Source: Elmis aenea (lineage: Eukaryota > Arthropoda > Insecta > Coleoptera > Elmidae). Taken from it: DNA of 64,000 bases. Shown here one piece after another: positions 20,595-32,405 of this stretch; the first letter of the stretch is position 1; every line of letters starts with the position of its first letter. The stretch spans positions 49,358,970-49,422,969 of the forward strand of contig OX393579.1 of NCBI GenBank assembly GCA_947652605.1, given 5' to 3'. The notes under the pieces were generated by a model, which was given only the letters and a program-made list of their open reading frames with translations, searched no databases and had not been told where the DNA came from. A program made the position numbers and the translations under genes.

Positions 20595-22149
20595 TTTTAA
20601 GTAGTCCGCACTAATTGAGTTGTAATTTTTTTGCAGCCCCCTTAAAACCCCCCGCCACTGAAAATGCAAAAATATCTTACACTATACTTTGATCATTTTT
20701 GACCACCAAATTTTTCAAAAAGTCGTGCTTCGTGCTTTAAAGGGTTAAATTGAGTATTACATACGAAAAATATGTAAAATGAGAAAAAATTTTGTTAACC
20801 ATAAAACATGTTTGAGAACTGCTTTTTTAGTACACAATATCTATAAGTTATATTGATACCAAAATTAAACCGACAAAGAAAATAACAATTGACGTTACTT
20901 ATGAGCAAAAACTTCTGAACATGGCGTATACAAAAAGTAACTATTTATATCTTTATTATAATTTTGTATCTTCTATTCATACTTCTACAACTAAAAAGCG
21001 TTCTTTCAAACCAATGATAACGCGAATTTCTTCTATTTAAAGATATAACAATACCCGAAGGACTCATCTCTTCAAAAAGAAATACGGCCAAGATTAAATT
21101 CGCTTTATAATAAATTCCAGTTAGTTCTAGGACTCTCGTAGTACCAATACAATATGTTAAGGGATATTGGAAACACAACAAACTGGACAGGTGCGATTCG
21201 CCAAACCTTTAAGAACACAATACCATCCCACCTACCTCCTTCCGCCTCAACAAGAACCCATTCAAGTCGTGCATTACCTTGAAAATGAACCGCCACGTAA
21301 CATAAAACTCTATAATAAACATAATTTTCAGATATTTCTTGCAAAAACGCTTCGCAGGTAAAATAGGCGATCGTTAAAGATGAAATTAAAAAGGTAAAAG
21401 GAAGAATATTTGCCGAATGTGGCGTGATAAAGTTGGCTGTTGATCGTATTTTGTCAGGCTAAGCCCAAGAGAATCAACTACTCGCATTTGGCAGAGCTCA
21501 TCTGGTAGAATATGATTAGATTTACACTTATTTGTGTAGATTATTAGATTAATTTGCATATTTATATGTTTACGTAAATTGGTTGGCCCGAATGCGTTCT
21601 ATATGTCCCTGAAATTCAATTCGAAGCACAATTCTAAAGCGAATAAAGACGTAAGATGTAACAAGCCGAGTTTCACATGTTTTCGCCGCGCACTAGATTC
21701 GATAAATTTCTTTTAACAACGCGAAACATACTTAGAAATACAGTGCTTTATCGTAAACAACTCAAAAAACTATGAAGGTGTATCTAACGGTAAGAATATG
21801 TCGCTAACAAGGCTATAAAAATGATGATTCGAAAAGAGGGAGATGCCTATTCGTTAAATTTATACCTGCGACCATATTTAACATTCGTTGTATAATAATT
21901 CAACCCTAAAGCCTAAACCAGATAAAAATAAAAGTTTTGCAATGTATCTCGCATCTAGAAGACATGTAATTCTATTTAAAGAAGGGGTACTTGCACCAAT
22001 TAATTACCTTGATTAATAGGAGTAGTTATTATTTATCACAAAAAATGAACTGTTTGCTTTGTTTTTTGTTTTATTTTGATTCATTTATATCCATTTGTTT
22101 AAAAAAATGTTAATACTATTTTTTGTAAACAATAGAAAATAAAACAAAT
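20595..22149. other. Gene-free interval
   Basis: No exon, RNA gene or complete element was recognised. Overlapping short frames on both strands around 21100-21350 show no domain. Confidence 0.4.
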
Positions 22150-22875
22150 ATGTTAGCTCATAAGTTCGTAGCCGTTAGCTTGGCTTGGCAAAGATTGCAG
22201 CCCCAATAGCATGTATAACACACGTCAGCCCCACTCCATGTCTACTTGCCACTTCGGATATAAAGGGTGGTCCACTTTTTAGTAGCAGGACTAACAGTCG
22301 ATATTTTCGCGAAAATAGTAAAATAAATCAAATTTTGCGCCAAACGGTGGCAGATACCAAGAAAACTCAAGAGACACTGAACCCCCACAACGCCACAACT
22401 CCGCCACTGGTTGCTTGTGGAGCTTGAAATTTTCACCGATTGTGGTAACCTGTAAGGTGGTGTTGTATGCCAAATTTGTTTAAATATATCTACTGGTTAA
22501 GAAACGGTTAAACATTATCGTTATTTTTTCGAAAATTTTAACACCCTGTATCTTTAAAATGAAGCATTTTTGGGCCCATGTTGATATGGAATATTCGCTT
22601 TAAAATAAGTTTTCCTATCGACTGTTAAAGTCCTGCTACTAAAAAGTGGACCACCCTGTAGTATGATAGCGCTGTGGTGCTGCGGGAAATGCACAGCTAA
22701 AATGTAACTATCCAATGTAGATGCAGTACAAATAACAAAATAATGTTGTTATTTAAAATGTAAACAAGTTTGAAGAACATGCATAATTTTATTTAATTCT
22801 TAATGGCTAATTTGCACAGTAATTATTTTTGCTGTTTATTGTTGTCTGTATTAAAGTTGCAGCCCTGGTGACATT
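22150..22875. repeat. Dispersed repeat R3, copy split by a MITE
   Basis: The left half (22150-22262) matches 46612-46720 (shared CACTCCATGTCTACT), and the right half (22659-22875) matches 1131-1335 and 46720-46885. Between them sits the MITE 22263-22658. The family has no recognisable coding sequence. Confidence 0.75.
22263..22658. mobile_element. CAGGGTGGTCC-ended MITE inserted in R3
   Basis: The ends AAGGGTGGTCCACTTTTTAG and the inverted CTAAAAAGTGGACCACCCTG pair over about 30 bp and are flanked by TA. Inside is a CCACAACTCCGCCACTG segment shared with 40690-41552. It is non-coding. Confidence 0.85.
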
Positions 22876-24435
22876 TAAAGAAAGTTCTTTATTTATTGTT
22901 AACGAGATTGAAATTGTTTAACATTTTTTTCCTCATGAGACATTTTAATTGTAGCCAAAATAATTAAGTGTAATTTTCAAAGAATACATGAGAACAAAGT
23001 AAACTTCTGGGTACCTTGTTTCTTCTACAAGTTCGAGATAACATGTAGAGAGAGTTAACTACTAAATCAGAACCAGAATTATGTAGATTTATTAATTACG
23101 TATAATTACAATACATTTTGAATTAATGTAATTATAATTTAATTTGTTTAGTACTTATGCTAAACAGAATGATATAGAATTATGTTAAAATTACATTAAT
23201 TGTAATTACTTGCTAATCGTACTTTTTGCATTCTAGTCATTTTATTTTGGTTAGTTTGATGTTTTGCTACTTCTGTGTGATTTTCTCACAGTTTCTGTCT
23301 TAATTTTTCCCTGTATCTCACGATTCCTATGTGCAAGGCCATGAATGGGGGCTTTGCTGGTGTTCTCTCGAGGGGTGGTTGTATACAATATTTCTTTAAA
23401 CATATCACATGGACCAACTGCATTTGAACGACTTCCGTTGTCTAACCGCAACCGAACATCGATCGAAAGTGAAATTTGTTTACACGAATCGATTTTCGTT
23501 CAAAAGATAATTGAAATTTGTATGGCATCAAGATAGTGTGTGCAGTCGTGCATGAATTTTGGTGTGTGACTAAACGAGTTAGCAAAAATGTCGCTAAAGA
23601 AGAGGAATGGGCGATGTTTTTGGCGGTGAATTTTAATATTTCAATTTAATTGTGTAAAATTCCAGAAAAACTAGACCCTAAAAACTTACGAGGTTCAGTG
23701 AAATCGTTAAGAATAGATTAATAGTGATTTTTAAAGCCTATGATACTTCTAATATTTTAATTTTTTAATTATCCAAGTTGTGGGTACATTCAATATTTGT
23801 TTCCTCATTGATCTTCTAAAATCTAAAACATAAGGTGTAATATTTACTGTAACACACGATAATCACATAAAAGGGAGAGATTTTTGAAGCGTTCCTACAC
23901 CTCTTTTGTACTAAGTTTTCTGTAAAATTAACTGTGAATCTTGAATTACGTGAGGGACTTCAATTGGTATGTATTAAAGACGTTGTGACACATAAATTAT
24001 AGATCAATATATGGAAATTGGCTTCAAATCGATTACACCCAACGTTCCATAATTTTGACAAACGTAACGCAGAAAATATTTTCTTTGAATGCACAGGAAA
24101 ATAGGTCTTATTTATGAACCTGGAAAGTGAATGATTGGTAGCATCCTAAGAAATAATTGTTCCTTTTTTACAAACATTTTATCAACCCTCATATTCAACG
24201 TAGTTCTGGAAAAAATAGTAAGAGACGAAAGACTTTAGTCTTCATTCTACAGTAAATAAAATATATATTTCCAAGTAAATATCTATTTTCAATAAACTTG
24301 GCAATTTTCCTTAAACTTTAAAACATAAAAATATTTTTGCTAAACTCGTGGCAGTAAAATTTGTTAAAAAATTAGAAGTATAGACAATTAATTTCAGTTT
24401 TCTGTAACATTTAGTCTCGTCTCGAGTCTCGAACT
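22876..24435. other. Gene-free interval
   Basis: No transposon ends were recognised. A short frame with good start context (CAAAAATGTCGC, about 23586) reaches a possible donor within 40 bases, far too little to call an exon. Confidence 0.35.
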
Positions 24436-24500
24436 AAATGTCCCGGGACTCTAGACTAAGAATGTCCAGGGAATTCCCGGGACTTATGTCCCGGGACAGA
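24436..24500. repeat. Cluster of GTCCCGGGAC palindromes
   Basis: TCCCGGGACT occurs three times in about 60 bases, two of them inside the full 10-bp palindrome GTCCCGGGAC, with a TCCCGGGACTTATGTCCCGG hairpin. It directly precedes a stretch with TGCGTCGCA-type motifs (about 24516 and 24610) that may be an eroded transposon. Confidence 0.6.
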
Positions 24501-26924
24501 ATCCCTAGTGTGGACTGTGCGTCGCATAGAAATGCACACAAATAATTTCGTGACGAACAACGCACGCTATCCGTCGTGCTGTCTGTTTTTAGCCAACTTC
24601 AAAGAGATTTGCGTCGCACAGTAGTGTCAATGTGGACTTGATTCTGAGTGCATCTGTAGTTTTGTTTCATTTTACTACGTAAATACCTATGTTTAATGTT
24701 TGGGTGATTGATCATGTCTCATTTTTTAAAAAAGAAATGTGCATTGTTCATAAATACATCGGATTATTTACATTGCACAAAGAAAGTGAAAACAGACTCT
24801 CTAGCAGCAAACTGTTGCGCTTTGCATAAACAAACCTGCACAAGCGGATTCGGCCGTACAACACACAAGATAACTATTTACGTGGTAAAATACTTAACCA
24901 AATTTAAATTTGCGCCGCAAATATTTTTGCTGCATTTCAAAATACAAAATACAACATAAATTTTTATTGATGTGGATCTGGCTTTACATACATTATTTAA
25001 CTTGCAATATTTTATAGACTGCTTTGAAAATAAAAACAGCACATTTGGTATCATGGTGTGTTAATTGTTGGAATAAATTTGGAAGAAGTTTATTGTTCAG
25101 GATTGCCTCCAACATACTTGTATATTTATTATCCTTACGTTAACTTTTTTTGGTATTAGGCCGAAAACAATCGGTATTCATCGTTCAACAATCTTTTTCA
25201 TAGCTGAAAGTAGACGAGATTATTCATATTTGTAAGTTAGCAGCTTTTTTGTTTATTGACTTTATTTGATGCAAACTTTAACAGCCAATACAATTCCACA
25301 ATTGTTATTGGTGTAGGTCTACTTAGTCCAGTCGCTGTGTAATCCAAAGAGCTCATTGTTTCACAATGTTGTCGGATCCGGCCCTTATAATTACAGACGT
25401 GTAACAAGACAAAAGAAATGTAGATCCATATATCATATTAGACATGGAATATTTGTTATCACCACATAGAACACGGCCATGGGAGTTTCATGCGATCGTT
25501 TTAGTTATTTTGTGTCATCATACATTCTATATACATATTTCTTCGACGTGCTTGCATTTTTCATGTCATGTACTACACAGTTACAAAGGACGTGCCCGCC
25601 CGACTTCCTGTGTCATTCAGACGTGCAGGTAGGTCCAACCACAGCCAACTATTTCATGGGTATCTCTTACGTAATTATGAACCGAAATGGTATTTGAATT
25701 AAGGTCTATTATATCATGAAGAACCGGCGCTTTGTTGTAAAAGTTCTATGGTTTCTTGTTGACAGCGTGTGTTGGTTCGATGTGAGAAAGTACGCGACCA
25801 ACGCTGGGCAGTTTTGGTAACGTAACAAATGAATGTTCGCTCCGGCAACTGTTTTACAGACCCTATGAAGTAACTACGAATGAAAAGTTGTCGCTACGCA
25901 TTTGTTTAAAGTTGTAATGATGTAAGTTTGGTAGTTTGATAATATAAGTTACGTCGTACTTCTTGGGAAAAACAAATCAAGGACTTTTTTAACGTGTAGT
26001 TTCGGAGAGTGTTAGCTTTTTTCCAAGGCTCTTAATAATCGTCTATTGTACAATTTTAATGAAATTATGGGGATTTCTCTATCATATTTCTCCTTCATAT
26101 TCGTTTTTAATGTTGCTAAAAATTTGAAGGGGTCAGATACAGAGTAGAAGTTCGATCATTCTTGCTTGTTGGCTTTGCCGTATATGGCCGAGGATTGTCA
26201 TGTTGAAAGATTAAACCTTTTCTCTTGACTAGTTTTAGTAGTTTTTTTTTGTACGCTGTGTGTGATTAATTAGACTAAAATATTGTGGATATGCAAACAC
26301 AAAAGAAGCTAGATTGAAAAATGATCTGGGTCACTGTTCTTTTCTGGTTATATCCAACGGATTTTCATGTTTTGCCATCACGCAGAAGAATCTATTAAAT
26401 TTGTAGTTTCGCACAGGAACACTCTTGTTGGAATATAATTTTGTAAAGTAATGTTTCCCGACGGGTGTCTCACGAAGTGGTACGTGAAATTGTTGCAATT
26501 TTTTCTCGACCAGGCGCCAAAGAGTGCCCAAAAATGAGCCCCGGGGTGACAGTTTTAGTCTACCCAAATGGGATCAAAATGAAAATCTCGGGGATAATGA
26601 AGGATCAGTAGAGATATAATGATCAGTACTGGCACTACCGCTATTAAATTCATAAAAAAAAGAATTCTTATCGAAGTTTGAGGGTAAAACAGGCTAGTCG
26701 GCCTGGCTACACCGAAAACCCGCCCCCTTGTAACGACAGAAATTCCAAGTAATAAAATTTATGATATGGTACAACCATTCAATAAAATTATGAAACATTT
26801 AATTTATTTTAGGCATTAAATTCCATGCAGTTTTAAACTCTGTTGCAACCGGGATATTTTACTTCCGTTCTATTTCAAACATTTGGTTTGAGGTATAAAT
26901 CCCTTTTGATATTAACTAATCGTC
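24501..26924. other. Gene-free interval
   Basis: No recognised gene. The frames at 24708-24959, 25444-25697 and 26331-26567 show no domain and no exon borders that can be defended. Confidence 0.4.
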
Positions 26925-27062
26925 GCATAGCTATAACATTCGTCCAATTATTTATATTTGTAAATGGAGATCTACAAAAGTTTCGAACAGTGGTAAGACA
27001 ACTTTCAAATCGTAGGGCACCAGAAACAGACTGACGATTTTTCATTACTTGTAGGTGAATAC
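26925..27062. repeat. Repeat R5, uninterrupted copy of the LINE target sequence
   Basis: The phrase CTTTCAAATCGTAGGGCACC followed by AGAAACAGACTGACGATTTT recurs at 57380-57403 and 58938-58990, where LINE A splits it. This copy therefore shows the empty site and confirms the 13-bp target duplication there. Confidence 0.75.
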
Positions 27063-27599
27063 AATTATTGTTGGGAGGTTTTTAAGTATCTACGTGATAA
27101 AAATATTGGTCGTACGCGACTGGCTTAAGTGTGTGATAATTAGTGCAGTTTGACAGCTATATAAAAGTCTTTATCATTTCTAATTTATTTGGGGTCGTGT
27201 CTAGGCAAGGCGAGGTGCCTTTGAAGAAATTCATAGCAATGTACGCATTTTGCTCATGAGCACTTTTGAGCTATTCGAACAAGCAATAAAAATATAAATT
27301 TATTGCATAAACTGACGTTTTTCCGTTTTTTTAAATTAAATTTTAGGCTACTTTTTTAGAATGTTCGTAAATTTTATGTTTATATTTTTAATATTACTTT
27401 TTGTAGTTCTGCTAAATATATTATGCATGTGTTCCTTTACCTAAATAGAAACTATCAGTGAAAATTTTAAACCTTATTAAAAATAATTTCGTGGGGGCGA
27501 TCTGATTAAAAAAAAATAAAAATCAGAAAAGGTTCTGCCGTAAAACTGTAATTTTGGATGATGGTAAAGTACATTTTCTAATTTTGCATAGAAACACGT
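27063..27599. other. Gene-free interval
   Basis: AT-rich, nothing recognised. Confidence 0.3.
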
Positions 27600-27741
27600 T
27601 TGAACATCAAAAATTAAAAAAAAAATCGCATTTTATCTTCCTTCCAATTTTTTGTGTCGATTTTTGCTCGGCAACCCTTATGTAGAGGGGTGGCAAATTC
27701 GGGGACCACCCCAGGTGGCACAAATTCTAGCTACGCCACTG
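27600..27741. repeat. R5 distal part ending in a hAT-type terminus
   Basis: Matches 59010-59148 (shared CGCATTTTATCT, GCAACCCTTAT, AGCTACGCCACTG). CTAGCTACGCCACTG is the reverse complement of the CAGTGGCGTAGCTAG end common in hAT-like repeats. Confidence 0.6.
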
Positions 27742-29594
27742 CCCTGGTTATTCCACTTCTAAGAATCTATCGAACGAAATTTGGTAAAATTTTTCTAAAC
27801 CGTACTTTATTTGAGCAGAAAAAAACTTTTAAATATCGACACAGAATGTGAGTTCTTAACGAGAAGCAAGAATTTTTCCTCAAAGACGCCTGGCAACAAT
27901 TTCACTTAATTAACTTAAATCGATTCGACGACACGTAAACAAGCACTTAACTTTTTCTTGATAACATACAGATCTAGTTATCTTACAATGACGTTACACA
28001 AAAAAAAACTCGTTAAAGTAGTAAGTTTGTGACACTGAAAGCTGCAACTTGAAATGTAGTGTACTTCTTTATTACATTTTTCTAAACTCAATATAACATT
28101 TTATTAACTTAAGAACCTAAAAGCTTGGCAGAAATCTCTTTGAGACTTTATAGACAAACAGAAAAAAAATCACATCACATACCACGGGAGAACAATTCTT
28201 TAATGGAAGTACATCAATGTGCACTTCAACAGAGGAAAATACAATCTGTTGCATCGTCGTACTGTTTCGCACTCGTAGGTAGTTTCATGCATACAGTTTG
28301 TAAATAGGGTTCTGCAATATCATAGCTCCTATTCATTAAGAATTACAATAAATTCAATAACGAGTCCTGGGAAATGAAACTGCCTGAATAATTATTATGT
28401 TTTAACGAGAACTTGGGTAACAAAACAGGAAGTAGAGTATATGGTTTTGTATAGTTTTGCTCGCTATTTCAATACAAGTTCTTTCATTTGTTTTGCAGAC
28501 ATGTATTTCTGTGATACATATTTTGCTGTGGCTGATGAAGCTACGATGATAACTCGAATAACTTAATACAAAAGCTTTAAAAAATTTCCTTTAACTATTG
28601 TTCAAAAAACATGGATTTTATCATTAGGTTAATATTACCGAAACATGTAAAACATATGAAGATCGAAACAGTTGCGTTTCAGGACGATTGCTTTTTGTTT
28701 AGTTGTTTATTTGTGTTTTGTCAACCGTATTTCTCTCCACATTTGTGAAATTTGTGTGAAGCACTCATTTTAATTTTAAATTAAGTATAGTGCAAAAAAA
28801 AACATACATATCTTAATGCAGTGGGCTGGGAATGTTGTTTTACATATTATAAAGATTATTGCATTTTGCTGTAAAAACGGGTTTTTGTCGTTTACAATCG
28901 CATATGTAAATTTGGTTGAATTTAAGGTCTTCAAAACGTTTAAAAGGATGTTTTGTGCGTTAAAATGCGAAATACATTTTGAAAAATTTTCTGGGAAATA
29001 GACATTGAAATTTTGGTTTTTCTTTTAATCTTCCTTTTTATGTTTGAGAAATTAAGTAGGAGTATATTTTTGAGACGTGTTTTGAAATCCTAATAGGCAA
29101 TAACATAAGTTAAGTATAGTCAGTGATTTTTTAACGTTTTTTACACTATATTTTCGAGGTTATCTTATCTATTTGGAAAAAAAAATAATGCTATAGCAAC
29201 CATGCCAAATGGAACGATAGCCCAGATTTTGGGAAAAATTAAAAATGATTTTAAACAAAGTTTTTTTTGTATATTTACTTTTTTAATGCATTTTCGAATT
29301 TTGAATTAAATTCTTTATCAGAATGAATTTTAAAAAGTGTACTATGTAATCGAAAAAAATATTTGATAATCGCCAGTCTGATAAACTTTATCCCAGAAAA
29401 AGCATTTTGTCGTCATTTTATGAAGAATTTTCTGTGATTTACAAGTATAGGTTTGTTGGCGTTTCCTCTTAAAATGAAAAAGTTTTGGAGGCGCAACAGT
29501 AACACTGTATTACCCGGTATAGTTGAAATCGTACTTCTAAAATTAGTTTAAAAGTTTAACAAATTTTTTTCTCACTCGGTGTAGTGTAATGTGA
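27742..29594. other. Gene-free interval
   Basis: No exon, repeat or element ends were recognised. Confidence 0.4.
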
Positions 29595-29870
29595 AGGTAT
29601 CGTTTTTGGTATATTTATTTAGTAAGTGAGTTATAACGCACCGTAAGCAGAACGCATACTTGTCTAGAAATGTCAAAGTAATTACATGTGTATATTGGCC
29701 AAAAAGTCGTTAAAATCGTAGGTATTATGTGATCGTAGAAAAAGTTAGCTACATAACACGAGTTGCAAAGCAATTACGCACTCGTGGAAATACGCAGCTT
29801 TTCCACTCGTGCGTAATATGCTTCTCACAACTTTTGTTATGTAATATACTATAATATTTCATTAGCAATT
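29595..29870 (+). repeat. Dispersed repeat R4, copy 1, with terminal stem-loop
   Basis: Shares a 47-bp identical block (29699-29745 with 32283-32329) and flanking similarity with copy 2. It ends in an imperfect palindrome: ACATAACACGAGTTG...ATTACGCACTCGTGG, then CCACTCGTGCGTAAT... back to TTATGTAATA. It is non-coding. Confidence 0.75.
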
Positions 29871-30984
29871 ACTACATTTTACTGCATGAGAAAAATAAAT
29901 TATACTTTTTCTCGAGGAAAAACTATCCAAATCACACCGGTTAATCGGTCCTATAATATATTGTGTTTTATAAACTGTTTGTAAAAAATTCCACGTTTAA
30001 TGGCAATGTGTAAATCACATGACAAACTGGGACTAAACGACTACCGGACGTCAAAACAAAAACTCCAAACGGTACTCCCCATCGCTACATCAATACTATT
30101 ATTAGTAGTTTTAACTAATTCGTAAAACAACTGAATATCTAACAGTAAAGTTTTTGTCCCACTCACAAAGAGATGCGGAAGACTTTGTCATTCAAATCAC
30201 ATACTTCCTAGCGCGATTTTTCAGCAATTTAATGTGTGAACATGTAAACAAGTCAACAATAACGCCAAGCAGAAAAGGAACATTAATAATCCCCAATTAA
30301 AACATCCGTTACACATGTAAGCCGTTAAGTAATAACACAATTTTCAATTGTCTTTCAAGAATGTTACAAATTTCAAAATATTCTACGCCTTTAATTTTCA
30401 AACAAAAGCCTAACTGTCTGGTGTGCTAGGAACACTCATGGCAAACTGTTTATATTTCTCAGGCTACATTGTAGTAGATAACAGTTCACCAATTCAACTC
30501 TGCAACGGAATTACACTATTATTATGCTTTTAAGTACAGTTCGTTCGGGCTTGAGATGTTCTATAATTACGCGCTGCAAGTTTTCTGGAGCAAAAACTAT
30601 TGCACGTTGAATTATTGGCCCAAATACGTTTGATTGATGCATCCATTGTTGACGGGGCTGTTATATCGTTCTATTGAACGAAAACAATATGTACGAACGT
30701 GCATTTTTGAAGTGGTTTTCTAAAAATAATGGAGGTGAAGCGTTACTAATGAAAGTCTATTGCTTATTGTGAACGAGAGCCATCAATAGAAACCTTTAAT
30801 CAAAATTGAAAATTGTACAATCCATGTCCTCGTAATTTTACGCTGAATGAACTACATATCAACTTAATTAACAAGTACTTTTGAAATACTATTTGTTTTT
30901 GGGCAATAATTAATATTAGACATTATTATTCAATGTAACATAAGAAGAAAAAAAAATACAAGATAGAATCAATAGAAATGGCAA
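29871..30984. other. Gene-free interval
   Basis: Nothing recognised. Confidence 0.4.
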
Positions 30985-31115
30985 TATATACGCATTGCTT
31001 TCGCAGACGACCTTGCGATCATCTGCAAAACAAAAAAAGAAGTTCAAAACATTGTAAGGAAGTTGAGGATAAAGCAAAAAAGATGGGAATTAACATCAAC
31101 GAATCAAAATAGTAC
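30985..31115 (+). pseudogene. LINE reverse transcriptase fragment (FADD box)
   Basis: Reading + strand from about 30997 gives AFADDLAIICKTKKEVQNIV, the catalytic FADD box of a non-LTR reverse transcriptase with its usual downstream helix. After a one-base shift it gives EDKAKKMGININES, which continues the same domain. No other part of the LINE could be read on either side, so this is a small decayed island. The clade is not determined. Confidence 0.75.
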
Positions 31116-32069
31116 ATTAAAACACTAGTGCCATAAGGCGACCTTTTGGCGCACGAGTCCAAGTTTGAAGTCCACAGGTTTTCCTTTAAAAACTGAAAAG
31201 GCCATATTGTTTGAAATTTTTAACCACCATTCGAGCGATAAAAGAAGGAAAACGCAAGAATGAAAGTAATAAAACCGTTTTAATTATAGCTAATTGCTGT
31301 CTGTAGATTTTGCAATGTTAGACAGTAAATCAATCATCCAAACAGCGATTTCCCCGCCATAACTGTTCTCTGTAAAAGTTCATTGTGTCGGAGGCAATTA
31401 AAGAATTCGTTTTCTAAAAATAACCATTCTACCTGCATTAACCCTGATTCATCAAACCTTCGTAAAGGCATTATGTGATTCATATAACTGGAATGTAAAT
31501 CAACTAAGAAAAGTAAATCCGGATTACGGTGTTGTAAGATACATATTTTAATAACGTCACATTGGTAGAAAAGCGTATGCTACTTGACTGAGTCAAGTCT
31601 TGACTTATATAAAATAATAACAAAACAATGGCACTGTAGAACCAAAAACCGGTTTACAAATAAATGGATCTTGTTGCTGCCGTAAGCTGCTTAGATGTCG
31701 TTTAATTACTGACTGCTAAGGGAAAAACAAGAAGAGGATGAAAGAGAATTATGGCGATGCTACTAAAAAAATGGTGAAAAGAAAAGTTTAGCTACAAAAA
31801 CTATTATTTATAGTCGTCTGAGTCTTCGGGATGTGACAATGAGATGCTGCTGTTGGCGTTCCTAAGAACGCTTTTAGAATTTCTACCAATCAAAATGGTA
31901 AAAAACTATCACTGTATTTTGTATCGTATTCCGAGAGACGATTATTAGAATAATAATGTTATCGTTGTGCATCAGTAGAATTTTGGTTTTAATTCAACAA
32001 CCAATGTAGGTACACAAAAATTGCTTGCTGTATTTTTTAATGCGACTACTAATGTGGATGACTTACGTA
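31116..32069. other. Gene-free interval
   Basis: It may contain further decayed LINE sequence, but no frame is readable. Confidence 0.3.
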
Positions 32070-32405
32070 CAGCCTGCATGCATAGTAAGTGAGTCCTTAG
32101 GCACGGTAAGCAAACAGCACAGTTTTTTAAAGAAATTATCAAAGTAGACTCACGTGAAACACTTCCTGCATGCCTAGTAAGTGGTTATAACCCACAGTAA
32201 GCAAAACGCACACTTGTCTAGAAATGTCAATGTAGGCTTACGTCAAAATTGACAAGACAACGTAATTATATGTGTATATTAGCCAAAAAGTCGTTAAAAT
32301 CGTAGGTATTATGTGATCGTAGAAAAAGTACGTTACATAACACGAGTTGTAAAGCAATTACTCAGTAATATGCTTCTTACAAGTCGTGTTATGTAATATA
32401 CTATA
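32070..32405 (+). repeat. Dispersed repeat R4, copy 2, with a partial tandem duplication
   Basis: Contains the 47-bp block identical to copy 1. Its front half is itself duplicated: CCTGCATGC(A/C)TAGTAAGTG...GTAAGCAAA occurs at about 32072 and again about 95 bases later. The end folds as in copy 1 but with a shorter stem. Confidence 0.7.

Noticed and set aside
23586..23624. Short alternative first exon (ATGTCGCTAAAG...)
   Set aside because: Good start context and a possible GTGAAT donor, but only about 13 codons and no other support.
26331..26567. 78-codon minus-strand frame as an exon
   Set aside because: No domain recognised and no convincing splice borders.
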